Source: Coriolopsis trogii (lineage: Eukaryota > Basidiomycota > Agaricomycetes > Polyporales > Polyporaceae). From it: DNA of 64,000 nt. Every line of letters starts with the position of its first letter. Position 1 is the stretch's first letter. Position numbers and translations under genes: made by a program. The stretch lies in NCBI GenBank assembly GCA_020543525.1, contig JAHYIO010000001.1, positions 1,302,001 to 1,366,000 on the forward strand, given 5' to 3'. Shown piece after piece: positions 44,457 through 56,500 of the stretch. Below the pieces are notes generated by a model. It saw only the letters and a list, made by a program, of their open reading frames with translations, was not told the origin of the DNA and did no database searches.

Positions 44457-46849
44457 GTAAGAGAGTGGGAGCGAAAGGAGAGGAAGCACCAAGAGCGAGT
44501 GCAGCGATGTGGCAGGGAGAGATATCAACCAACTCTTCCCTCCAAAGCCTGCCCTCGACCCGCCCACGCTCGCACAGGTTACGTCAGCGTCCATATCTGG
44601 CCACTCTCGTCAAAGCCCTTATCGGGCCTCTCTCAGCCAATCATTACCCGACGATTAGCCCGGGAATCTGCCGCCACTCTCCATCGTTACGTAACAGAAC
44701 CTTCCATGGTGGCACCCGCCTCCCCGCGTTCCGGTCCTCTCATCGACCTCACACGACTGCCCCCGACGAGCTACCACAGGCTCGTCTTTCGCTCTCAGTT
44801 GCTCTCGAGGATTCAAACTCTCACTAGATCCTCCTGAGCCGCCCCCTGACATACGGAGAAACACACCTTCAGTGCCTCGTTGTAATCCCTGCAGTTTTTC
44901 CTTCCACGATCCGATCGCCCCTCACCTTGTCCCCTCCTCATTCGTTCACCCAATAGGCCTCAAAATCTAACCCATCGTCCTCATTGGGTCGCCGCATCTC
45001 AACTCCGGGAGACCCCTCGAAGCCGCGGCGGAAGCTTCAGCCTCTGCGAATTAACAAGCAGCTACTTGCCCCCCCTCCATTCCCCAGGGTCCGAACCTCT
45101 CCGAACAGGTCTACTCATAGGATGTGCGCGGAATCCGCTTTCCGCCTCCATGCTCGGAATTGCTTACTGACCACCCCCGGTGAGTAAGTACACGGTGGCC
45201 GGTGACCTGCACATGTGTCGAAGAACAGCATTCGCCAGACTGTAAACCTTCACGTCCTGGTTCGGTCCGTGCACGACTTCTCCAAGCGCTGGTAGAGGCG
45301 CTCCTTACTTCGCCAGATTGAGATCTTCATTATCCGTCGCTGCCGACTTCTTCACCTATAGAATTGCAATAGGTCATGGTGGTATGCTTCTCAGCTTGTG
45401 ATGCTGGCCACATGTCGTTCACCCGATGGTGTTTCTTCTCACCGTACATAATCATGAAGCCTCAAGGTGTAGTCAGTAGTCATTCATTGGTGGTAGCGGT
45501 ACGAATGGCAATCTTCAATGAAAGTAAGCCTGAGCTAACTCATTAGTATGGTCCACATAGCTTGTAGCTCGTGGATGTCGTCCATGTTTAGGTGAAGAAG
45601 ACAATATGATTGGAATGGACGTCTTCGCCACATGTTCTCCGCTGCACGAACAACACTGTGAGTGTGAGCTTAATCTGAACCTTCTCTTGTCCAACTACAT
45701 AAGCCTGATAGACGGACGTGTGCGGACATTGGGCTTTCCTATGTGTCAATAAACACACTTGTACCTTTAAGTTTATGCACTATTGCAAGTAGCCCCTGCT
45801 CGTGCAGCTATAGGCTTCCATACTTCACGGCAATTACGAGAGGTCATAGTGAGACACCGTCTCCCGTCTTGCCGCTGCACCCTGATTTGCCGAAGGTGTG
45901 TGCTCGTAGTATCATGGACATCTCTACAGTTTTCTGATCGAAGTGATTGGGGGATCGACTCGCTCGTGCGTGATCGGCCAACGAGAAGCCCCCTGACAGT
46001 CTGCCTATGTAACGGTGATGAGTGGATCGGCGAAGCCTTGTGTTGGATCTTGTGTGGGTTGTTGCAGCGCAGTCAAAAGCGCTTTTTACCGCATCGGTGA
46101 GGGAGTCTGGCGTTGAGTTGCAGAACAGGCAATGATGGCCCGAGGGAGGGGACGAGGGACGATGAATGGCGGGGAATCAGCTGGAATCACAAGCCGATTG
46201 AGCGGCCTGACAGCGCCTAAAGCGTGGTCTGTGTTCAGGACATCAGCTTGGCCGACGTCTGACTTGCGCTGTGACCTCATACGTTCTCGAGGTACCATCC
46301 CTGCTTGCCGCAACGAAAACGACGACTCGCGCAACCCTCCATTTTGGCCACCCATTTTGACTCCTGATCGGAGAACAAAGGAGAGACGTGTGTGTGTGCC
46401 CCATCAGAGCTACGCGGCGCCGCCCTGCCAGATTGCGCCAAGGCCCGTATTCGCCGACCGGCCACCAATTGCGCGTGTGGCTGACCATACAGTATTCATC
46501 GACTAACCCATGTCACACTTGCCTCTACCCCACCACCACGCCTCACTTCCATGTACGCTCGCCGTCCATCTTTACGACCCCCGAAGACACCTTGAAGCTT
46601 TGATTCGTAACACGACTCTATTCATATCACTTCCCTCTCGACTTCCTAGCTATTATTGACGACCGCACCCTCGCTATCCTGTCAGCCTCTCCAAGCCACG
46701 CTTCTCCCTCTCACGACGCCGCACATCATTACTATCCTATCCCAGCCACAGTTCTAAATGAACGCGGTCGCAGATCATATATCTCGCAAGTTCATCGGTG
46801 CAGTTGAGGACGAGTGGCAGCTCTACAGGTCTGCCCTTTTTCCCTTCTC
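44457..46849. other. Long divergent region between two kinase genes
   Basis: About 2.4 kb separate the SRPK gene (-) and the OSR1-like kinase gene (+), long for this compact neighbourhood. No gene is supported. The last 350 nt before 46850 are CT-rich, as at many fungal transcription starts. An upstream ATG at 46758 opens a frame overlapping the kinase start in another phase, and it could be spliced in frame to the kinase. Confidence 0.4.
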
Positions 46850-48946
46850 ATGGGTATCCCCACCGCTTCTAACAAGAGGACCTGGCGATACAGCAACAAT
46901 TCCTCAGACTACACCATCGGGCCCCCCATTGGCTTCGGGGCGTCGTCTATCGTCTATGCTGCCAAATACCAGCCGCCGGATGGAGCCCAGCCCATCCCCT
47001 GCGCTCTCAAGGTCCTCGACCTCGATCGCCTCCCTCCCAGTGCTCTTCGTCTATTACAGAATGAGACACAGCTTATGTCGCTTTCCAAGCATCCCAACGT
47101 GCTCCGTGTCCGTGGCTCCTGGGTCGACGGTCACAAGTTGTACATCGCCATGCGTCTCATGAATGCCGGCAGTGTAGCCGACGTTATGCGCTATCAGTGG
47201 CCTGGCGGTCTCGATGAGGAGGTCATCCGGTGTATCCTCAAGCAAGCCTTGCAAGGGTTGAAGTGAGTGCATTTCATCTCGTACGACACTTTTGTCTCGC
47301 GGTCTCATGCGGACCAGCTATTTCCACATTAACGGCCTCATCCATCGCGACGTCAAGGCGGCTAACCTTCTCATTGATGACGACGGGACCGTCCTGCTCG
47401 GCGACCTCGGTGTGGCCGCATTCTTGTGGGACTCCGAGGGAACCCATCTAGGCCAGTCGAACAAGAGCCGAACGATCAACTTCGACCCGCTGCTCAGTCC
47501 TTCGCATTCTAACCAGCGCCCACCAGCTCCCACCAGCACAATGCAGAGACCGTCTATTCTCGGCAAAAGGAAGTCCTTCGTCGGCACGCCGTGTTGGATG
47601 GCCCCTGAAGTCGTCACTGGGAAGCAGTACGATGCCTCAGCAGACATATGGTCTTTCGGCATCACCGCTATCGAGCTCGCACAGGGGCGCGCACCCCGCT
47701 CTCGGCTTGACCCGCACAAGGTGCTCCTGATGACTGTCACCGAGGCTCCGCCCCACCTGGAGCGCAACGGCGGACCGCACAAGTACTCCAAGGAGTTCGC
47801 AGAGATTGTCGCGATGTGTTTGAACAAAGACCCGACGAAGAGGCCCACCGCGGCGGAGCTGCTGCAGATGAACTTTTTCCGACACGCGCGAAAGCCCAGC
47901 TATTTGTGCACGACTATTCTGCGCGGCCTTCCCCCGCTTACGCAGCGTCAGGAGCGAAGGAAGCAGCCGTCTATTCATACGCACGCGACTATGGATAGCT
48001 GGGACTTCACGTCGAGTCTGCCTTCGTCACCGACGACGTCCGTCATGGGCCACAAGAGCCAGAGTCGCCCCAGGAGCCTGATGGGGAGCGTGTTTGAAAT
48101 GGAAGACGGCCCGAGAGGGGGACCTCGAGACCGTTCTAATGCTACGGGGAGCGAGACAGACACCGACACCGATGACGACGGCGATCACGCCGCTATCGAT
48201 GGACAGAGTCGGGCACAAGCGTATGCTGTACGCATCCGCGCGCGGCAGCACGGCTCCCATAGTCATAGTCAAGGCCATGGTCACGGCCACCACCACTCCC
48301 GCAGCCGCTCCGGCTCGCACCACTCGTTGCACTCGCAGCGCCATTCGCACTCTCGCCACCAGTCTCAGTCGCACGACGAGCCGCCGTCGACGGGGCACAC
48401 TGTGCACTCCATCCAGGAGGTTGTAGTATCGGCCGAAGACTCGTCCGATACCGATCGCGATGACGGACCAGAACGAGACGAGCGAGGGGGCATCCCTGTC
48501 GCCAGCTCGTCGAGGAAGGCGGAGCTCGCGACGGTCAATGTGCCCGCGGCGAGCGCGCTCTCGACATCGCCATCGACGTCGTCGCGCTCATCGGCCTCAG
48601 TCACGTCGTCGGCGAGTTCTCCTATAACGCCGTCTACACCGCCCTCGGGGTCACTGCTGAGCTCGGCAAAGTCACAGCCGGCGAAGCTGTGGCGGAAGCT
48701 GGCGGGGAAGCTGGACGCTGAAAGTGCGGTCGACAAGGAGGGCGCTGAGGCGCGGCCGAGCCCGCCGCCGAGTGCGCGAAAGAAGTCCTTTGGGGGTGTG
48801 CTGGGACGTACGGCGCTCGTGGGCGCAGATTTGGTTCGGACGGCGAGCCGGACGATGTCTGGTGAGTGTTTGCGGGTATCGTCGTCTCTGCTGCATATGG
48901 GGCTGACTGGGCTTGTTCTCGCACAGCTTCCAAGCAGACGCGCTAG
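46850..48946 (+). CDS. STE20-family kinase, OSR1/Fray-like
   Basis: This predicted 658-aa kinase comes from join(46850..47262, 47318..48861, 48927..48946). The chosen start gives MGIPTASNKRTWRYSNNSSD before YTIGPPIGFGASSIVYAAKY (glycine loop). The ATP-binding Lys is in PCALKVLDLDRLP. The catalytic loop is IHRDVKAANLLID. The metal motif is DLG rather than DFG (LLGDLGVAAFLW). The activation loop carries SFVGTPCWMAPEVVTG, diagnostic of STE20 kinases. After the domain, FFRHARKPSYLCTTILRGLP and RQERRKQPSIHTHATMDSWD resemble the OSR1/Fray branch. The remaining 300 residues are Ser/His-rich (GHGHGHHHSRSRSGSHH) and disordered; no CCT domain is clear. The family controls ion homeostasis or polarity. 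An alternative start at 46758, spliced at 46829, would replace the first residues. Confidence 0.87.
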
Positions 48947-49431
48947 GAATCTCTTGTACGATATTTCGGGGACTGTCCGGCCGCACACATCGTTGTACTA
49001 TCCCTTCGCTCTTTTCGGACGCTTGGATAACCGGATGACAGTATGCCGCACGATGACCGATATAGCTTTACGTCCTAGTAATGTATGAATGGTGTATAAG
49101 TAGTATCTAGCACGAGCTCGTGCGCAGTTGCGTTCCATCTATCTAATGCTGTTCGCTGCCCCTTTGCTTCCAGTGCACTGCGCGCATGAGTCGACTCCAG
49201 GGCAGGAGGCGCAGACGAACACTTGCTGCGCGTCTCTGCATGTGACGTCTACAAGTACTTACGGTGCACGTGCAGGTTGATCTCCGCATAGACGCCCATT
49301 AGGCAGTCCGGGAGTGGGAGTGCTCTCCAACTTCCAAGCAGCGGTCGGCGTCCTGCATCCTTCACCTCTTCCTGCTTCTCTGCGCATACAACCCATACTT
49401 CCCTCCCACCTCTGCTAGCCAGCACACTACC
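48947..49431. other. Intergenic: kinase 3' flank and RhoGAP promoter
   Basis: No gene in about 485 nt. The end nearest 49432 is CT-rich and likely holds the start site of the next gene. Confidence 0.4.
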
Positions 49432-52400
49432 ATGTCCTCCACTGCGGAGGCTGCCGCCGCTACCGCACGGGCTCCTGCCGTGGACCCCGCACAGGGCGCG
49501 ACGGCGCTGTTCGACACCCATCTTAAAGTATTGAGCGATTCCTATCTCGCGTTCTTCGTCGAGAGGTACGTCATTGCGACTCTACTTTGCCTTTCGTAGG
49601 TTGCTTACAGAGTCGTTCAGGAGGAGGATAGAGGAGCAATAGTGAGTTGCCTCTCGATCTCCCTGGAATTGTGGCGGTCTCTGGACTGGAACTCAACGCG
49701 CGAATACACATTGCGTACATGCAATGTGCTCTAGTGTGACCGCTCTGATGAAGCTCCACCGAAAGTGCAAGAGCATCGATGCATATATGGACGATCGAAT
49801 CGAGCTTAGCACGACGAGAGTTGCCTGGAACGAGATCACGGACAACGTCGAGCGAGGTGCGCCGTCCATTCCCCTTCGGTTCCCCTCTGCCGCCAAGTTG
49901 ATCTTGTCCGTTTGCACACCCCGTTCGGTTATGCAGAGGCCGGAACCCACTCAGCGTTCTCAGAAAGCTTGGGGTCGGAAGTCATTGAACCCCTCTCGAA
50001 CTTCAAGGTGCGTTCACCTCGTCTGGATTCAGCGTGTCGCGGTTTGGCGAGACGGTCGTGGAGTAGGAGGAACAAGACCGCATTCGGAAGCGCATTCGGG
50101 ACGACGTGAAAGACGCGATATCGGCGCACTCGGACTTCGCTGAGAATGTGCTCCCCAGACTCAAGCGGACGTATCTGAAGAAGTGCCAGGAGGCAGAGGT
50201 GTGTCACGCCGCTCGTTATTGGTACAATACGTCTGTTGACCTCGTCCCCGCTTTCTCTCTCTCCTTTCCTCCCTGTGTACATCTGCGTGCGTGCGTGTAG
50301 GAGTACAAATCTGCGGCCGCAGCGGCAGCTCTGTCCCCCACTTCGCCTCAAGATGCGCAGCATCCGCACAACATGCCGCCGCTCTCCAAACCGCATACGC
50401 ATGCCAGCAATGGTGGCACGCGGCCAGTCGTGACCGGGCCACAGCCCCTGCGCCCGCTCGACCGCCGCCCGTCCCAGCACGCGCACAGGAACCGATCTCC
50501 ATCGGCGTCGGCGACGTCGACGGCGTTGCAGGACCTCGCGCACCAGGGCAAGAAACAGCTGAATCAGCTAATGACCTTCCTCGATCGAGACGGGACGCGC
50601 ACAGACAACGCGCTCCGGCAGGTGCGCGCGAAGCGCGAGGCTGAGGAGGCTGGTGAGTGGTATATCTAAGGTTCGGTCGGCGTCGCAGGGCTGATTGCGA
50701 CGAATCGCGCAGATAAGGAGTATCGGAAGGGCGTTCACCGACTGGAGAGCCTCCGGCTGCATAGAGTCAAGATACTCGAGTCTGGTTTCAAGGTCCGTAG
50801 TATTCACTTGGGTCTCTTTGCACAACTCTCAGGATGCATCCTGCAGTCATTGGAGGCGTTCGTGCGGGAATCATCGGAGATTCTGAAGAATGTGCTCGTG
50901 GTGTATACGGATAGCCTCACGTAGGTCCAAGGCACCCCAAGGCGTGCTTGAACGAATTAACCCTCTTCCATACAGCGCGAAAGCAGCTACACAGCTTCAA
51001 CTCACCGATCATGGACGAGTAATGACTGAGAAGATATCACCTCAGCGAGACAGCGCCGCATTAGCAGCAAACATCCCACGACTGGTCGCCGCGATTACCC
51101 CGAAACCGGTCTATTACTACAACTACAATGTCGGGGAGTGCAAGGACCTGATCTTTGGGGTCAGCTTGGTGGACTATGCGACCGCTCGAGGCCAGCTTGA
51201 GGGCGATATCCCAAAGATTGTGCGGATATGCATCGAAGACATTGATCGTCGGGGCCTGGATGCCGAGGGAATATATCGGGTGAGTAATAGTGTTCTTCGT
51301 TTTGTATGCAGAGACTGATTGTGGCCGGATGTTAGGTTTCGGGGAGGCACGCCGCTGTGCAAGAGGTGCGATGACTATGTAGAGATGACCTCCCTCTGAC
51401 GCTTGACTGACGACGGTAATGACTGGCAGCTCCAGCACAAGATTGAACGTAACGAAGCACAATTCGCCTTCAACCCAACGGTAGATGATGTGTACTCTGT
51501 GTCATCATTCTTGAAGGTGCGCTCGGTTCAACCCAAAGACAGGCAGTGGTATTTACGAGGGCGTCAGATGTACTTGCGTGAGCTTCCTGAGCCCGTATTC
51601 AAATTCCCGCTTCAAGACCGGATACAACACACGGAGGGAATCGGTGAGCAGCCTATCATCAGCACGGATACAGTCCGCTCATCTGCCGAATAGAGGAACA
51701 TGTTGCGAATAACTTCGCTATTTTACGCTCGAAGATTCGGCGACTACCAGCGATCCATCAGGCCACTTTGAAAGCGCTTGTCGAGCATCTTGCGAGGGTA
51801 GCCTCTCATTCGGATAAGAACAAGATGGACCCGAAGAACCTTGCTATCGTCTTCGGGTCTGTCATTTTTGGTGAGGATGAGATGCCGAAGGGTGGGGACT
51901 TGTTGAATATGGGGGCTTGGAAGGTGCGTGCCCGTCTGACATCATGGGGTGTGTGCGGGTGTGCTGACTCCATTAATAGGATTCTCTTATGGAAGACCTC
52001 ATCACTCATGCGCATATACTCTTCCAGCAGAGTGGCAGTGCGTCACCTCCATTACCAGCCGCTCCTCTGAACGAGCCTGCGCTTCCTGTCACGTATGGCT
52101 CGACACACACGAAGGTCGCCAACATGCTACCACCACCAAATGTTCCAATCTCACCTCCCCCCTCTTCCATGCCCCCTCCACCGCCCCCGTCTTCCATGCC
52201 CCCTCCACCGCCCCCGTCTTCCATGCCCCCTCCACCGCCCCCGTCTTCCATGCCACCTCCGCCAGTACCCGCGTCGCCACGGAGGCACCAGAAGTCGGCC
52301 TCAATCTCGACGCCTCGCTCCTCTGTTGACGCTCCTCGTCCGTTGCTCCACCCACCCCAAGCACCCCAGGACTTCACTCCTCAATTGCCTCCGCGACCCG

Positions 52401-52963
52401 CCAATAGTATCCACCCTTCCCTGCGTGCGGGTCCACTCGCGAACTCACCCGCACGTCAGCCTCCCAGTCTACGGACGGGACAGTTCTTCGACGACCAAGT
52501 CCGCGTTGCCCCTCAGAATTCCGTATCGTCGTATGAGAGCAATGCCAACAATGCCAACGGTAGTTCGACCTCACTTCCTCCACCGTTGCCGCCCCGGTTG
52601 GAGGAAGATCGGTCGCAGCTGTCGGTGTCGAACTCGTCCGCGTTCTCGCTGAGCGTGGGACACGAATCGAGCACAGTGGCGGATACCAGCAGCAGACCGT
52701 CGTCGAAGCGGTCCTCGCGCCAAATACCTTCATCTGAGCTGCACGAGAAGTTCGGCGATGTATTTGCCCCTGAAGTATTCCCGCCGCCTTCGAGTGCGTA
52801 CGGTCAGAACCATTCGCACGAGTCTGGCATAGAGCTATCGTCTACGGCGGCCGCGGCTGCCTTTGCGTCCGCCACACCGTCCCCAACTTCTTCACCTTCG
52901 CATTCGGGACAGTCGAGCCCGAGCAAACGGTCTGGCCATGCACGGAAAGGGTCGGCGGACTGA
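49432..52963 (+). CDS. F-BAR and RhoGAP domain protein (Rgd1-like)
   Basis: The protein joins a membrane-bending F-BAR domain to a GTPase-activating domain for Rho-family GTPases, a plan used in polarity and septation. It begins MSSTAEAAAATARAPAVD. The FCH/F-BAR coils include LKVLSDSYLAFFVER, a 21-nt micro-exon (49621-49641) giving RRIEEQY, VTALMKLHRKCKSIDAYM and RLKRTYLKKCQEAEEYKSA, later LNQLMTFLDRDGTRTDNALR. The RhoGAP domain starts FGVSLVDYATARGQ and has the arginine finger in GLDAEGIYRVSGRHAAVQEL. It continues MYLRELPEPVFKFPLQDR and MDPKNLAIVFGSVIFGEDE. The C-terminus is disordered, with a polyproline minisatellite (SSMPPPPPP units) that may bind SH3 or profilin partners. About twelve short introns were placed by eye. 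Confidence 0.9.
52163..52262 (+). repeat. 27-bp polyproline minisatellite in the RhoGAP gene
   Basis: Three exact tandem copies of a 27-bp unit starting TCTTCCATGCCCCCTCCACC are followed by a degenerate fourth. Each encodes SSMPPPPPP, so unit gain or loss keeps the frame and changes the number of proline tracts. Confidence 0.93.
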
Positions 52964-53500
52964 ACGTCCCTCGTCCTGACCCTAATCTTCGAGGACACTT
53001 CATCTCTGCTTCCGATAACGACTATCTTCTCCGATATGACTATGACATTGACGAATGAACGAAACCAAATGGGATGATGGGTTCGATGCGGATCATGAAC
53101 TTGCGTTCGACGTACGGTCCACGGGACTTGTAGCTTTACCCCACTACTACCTATTACTACTGTTCGAATCTCCCTCCCGTGCGTGCCTGGACGCATACTG
53201 ACGATGGTTATCCCGATGGTGGCTGTTGGTTGTTGCGGCTGTTTATGCGATTTGTTCATTATACCATGTAATTGCTTGTCTTAACTCGTACTTTACAATA
53301 TGTTGTATGAATCCATCATCTTACTTGTGACAACGGACATTGTATGATTCACTCAGTCGCATATGCATGTGCTAGACACTGAACAAGTGATGGGGAGTCC
53401 AGAGTGAGCTGTCAGTCTCAAGTCATGCATCATAAGCAGGACCAGGTGGAGATTGGAGTAGATGAAAACGGATGATGATGAGTTCCCTGGATACAACAAA
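52964..53500. other. Convergent 3' region, RhoGAP / PIF1
   Basis: About 540 nt between converging 3' ends. AT content is higher than in the genes; no coding or RNA feature seen. Confidence 0.4.
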
Positions 53501-56500
53501 CTAAGCTAGATCGTCCCAAAATTCAACGTCGTCCATGTCGTCTTGAATGTACGGAGGATCGACCACCTTGTCCATGTGTTCCGCCATCCATTCGAGCACA
53601 CGAGGGTGCGCACGGACTCTATGAGGGTTTGGCCGCTTGTTAACAGGACACAAATGGGACATATGCATGTCATGAACGTACTTGGCAGCATCGAAGTTGA
53701 GTACTTGCAGAGTCTCCATCCGGGTAGCTCGCGAGAGTGCGACGTACGCTGCAGGACAAGGACATGTCAGTGTGGACGAGTATGCACGACACAGGCACTG
53801 CAAGGACGTACCCTGTCCCTTCTCGAAGATACGCTGGAGGTCGACACGGACACGCTCTAGCGTTTGCCCTTGCGATTTGTGGATGCTCAATGCCCAGGCC
53901 AGGATGAGCGGCACCTATACATCGTGTGCGTTCGACTCAGCTTCATGACTGTCGTAGGTCTCCTTGCTCACCTGCTCGCGGACAGCCTCGATGTTCGCAT
54001 CGGCATTGATGACCTCGAAAGTGAGCGGTACGCAGAGCATGAGCGGTCCGCTCTGGAACTGCACTGCAGGCCAGACGGAGTTGAGCGCGAGTATCGCTTT
54101 CAGTTTCTGCTCGCGCTGTTGTTCGTGGACGTCTTTCATCTCGACCCCTCCGTTCGCGTTCCCAGACCCGTTCGCTTTGCCGTCTGCTCCTGCAGTGCGC
54201 TCCTGTTTCACCTTGCTGCCTCCGCCAGGTCCAGCGGCGGCGGACGCTTGTCGTATGCCTCCCTGCTCACGGTTGTCGGGTATGGCAATCTGCGCGCCCA
54301 TCGCGACGGCCTCCCGCGGCTTGTAGAACCCGACAACCTTCCCGACCGAGCCGTTGACAAGCACGCCTTGGATGATGTTCTGCACCCAGGTCGCGGGGCC
54401 AGTGAGGGGCTGCTACATTCACATTGGAGAGTGTCCGCACCTTGATGAGCATCACTTGCGCACCGATCTTGAGCGGGAGGTCCTTTGGAGCGATGACGTC
54501 CTTGAGACCGCGCTCGACGCGGTCTTTGGGATACTCACGGCCGTTCTCGTCCCGGCCTGGGGCGTCCTTTGCGCGGTACATTCTCGGGTTCCCGGGTAGT
54601 CTTGCCAGGCGAGTGCTATTTGCGCTCTCTACTTCGTTCCGGGTTGGATACCTAGTTTGATGCATCGGGATGCTTAGCACTAGCCGATCTCGGCAGCGTA
54701 ATCCCAACGAGAAGACTATGGGTGGCTCACAGTTCAGTGGGTTCGATCCCGTCTTCGTAGTGGATCGAACGCGAGAGTGCCAGGAAGTCACGCGTGGCCT
54801 CTTCGTCCATCAAACCGAACCTCATGGCATTCAGCATGTCGACGAATTCTGTGATAGAGGTATGTCGGTGAGCATCGCAGGTAGTACTAAGACAGCAGAG
54901 AGCGGCATTACTCTGATCCTTCTGTCGGAAGACTTTGTTGAGGACGATAGGCTTGCCTACGCAGCGCGGCCAGGATTCCGCGTCGAACGCAAAGCAGGCG
55001 GGTATCTGCCCTCCCGTCGGGCTCTTGTCTGGTACCGGCGGTAGTTGGCAAAAGTCTCCAGACAATACAAGCTGAGGCGTTAGGTTGATCAGCTGCAGAA
55101 CGCTGCCAACGAGTGCCGGTCGCAGTTCACCTGAATACCACCGAATGCAAGCTCGTTCTTCCTGAGCTTTCGCGCGACATATTCCTGAGTGGCCGGTTGA
55201 GTCCGGAGAGGAATAGAGACCAGTTGAGCTGTCGGGCAAGAGACTCACGAGTTTGTCAAACAGCTTCCCGTCGATCATCGAAACTGCACCAGCCTCAGCC
55301 ATCCCGACGGAACGCAGGCCAAAGACGAACGAACGACCCACGCACTCTCGTCAATGATCAGCGTCTTCACCTGCCGCCACCGGTCCAGCGAGCGATTCTT
55401 GACCGTGTCCGACGGGTCCGTGTTCAGAAACGCGAGCTCCTCGCCCGTCAGCTGCCCACCCGCCGCCTTCCTCTTCCACAGCTCCTTCCGCTTCCGCACG
55501 TCCTCCTTGTACGCGCGCGCCGACATGCCCAATATCTTGCCCACCAGCCCGTCCTTGTCCTCCTTCCCCAGCCCGATGCCCGCCCACGAGTGCAGCGTGC
55601 ACCCCCCGATGTTGACCGACGCGATCCCCGTCGACGCCGTCACCCCGAGGCGCATGCTCGGCTTGCCCCCGCAGTACTTGATGATCTCCCGGAGGAGCAC
55701 GGACTTGCCGGTGCCCGCGGACCCGGTGAAGAACACGCTCTCGCCCTGCTTCACCTTCGCGAGCACGTACAGCTGGTCCTCCGACAGCTGGATCTCTGGC
55801 GCGCGGATCGGGCCCGGGAGCGACGCGAACATGCCCGCGGGCGCGGTCGGCGGCGGGGGCTCGTTTGCGTCTGCGATCGCGTTCATGGCCATCGCCTCTT
55901 CGTCGCCGTTGTCGTCCCAGCCTTCGCCGTGGCCTAGTGGTGGGGGAGGACCTCGAGCAGGCGCAGGCGCAGAAGCAGCAGCGACAGGCGGCGGCGGTGG
56001 CGGCGGTGCATGCTGCTGCGGTAGCCAGTCCTGGGACTGCTCACGCTGCTGCTGCTGCTGCTGGCCCTCGCCCGCTCTGTGCTGAGGCGCCGGATACGGA
56101 CGCGCCCGATTCGGCGTGCGCGACGCCCTCAAGCCGGGCTCGTTCCAAGTCGGCGGCGGGCCCTCCAAGATCTCGATGTCCGAGTCGCTCTCCACGTTGT
56201 ATGATGGCGCACGTGCCGGGGGCAGCGCGGCCGGCCTGTGGCTCCGCGCGCGCGTCGACGCCCTCGAGTTCGAAGGCCGCGGGGGAGGGGGTCCGTCCAG
56301 GATCTCGATGTCGGAATCGTAGTCTGCCGACATCCTTGCATCCTGCGCTCCAGCCTGCTGCTGTCCTGCGTGCACGTGAGCCCCAGACGGACCCGCCCCG
56401 TTGACGTTCGTGGCACCGAGCGCGGGCTGGACATGTGCGGCCTGATGTGCGTCCCCGGGGTCTGACAGGCGACGGTCAAGTTGTGTGGCGATTGTGTGGC

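Noticed and set aside
47318..47848. 176-codon minus-strand frame
   Set aside because: It lies opposite the kinase exon, whose HRD, DLG and TPCWMAPE motifs are on the plus strand.
52163..52262. CRISPR-like direct repeats
   Set aside because: The units are contiguous with no spacers, coding and in frame. This is a eukaryotic nuclear sequence.
52006..52377. Gly-rich GGGGMEDG repeat protein on the minus strand
   Set aside because: It is the mirror of the polyproline minisatellite in the RhoGAP gene.
54725..54750. tRNA T-arm-like sequence (GGGTTCGATCCC)
   Set aside because: It lies in the PIF1 coding exon and encodes conserved-frame residues (GIEPTEL). No other tRNA arms flank it.
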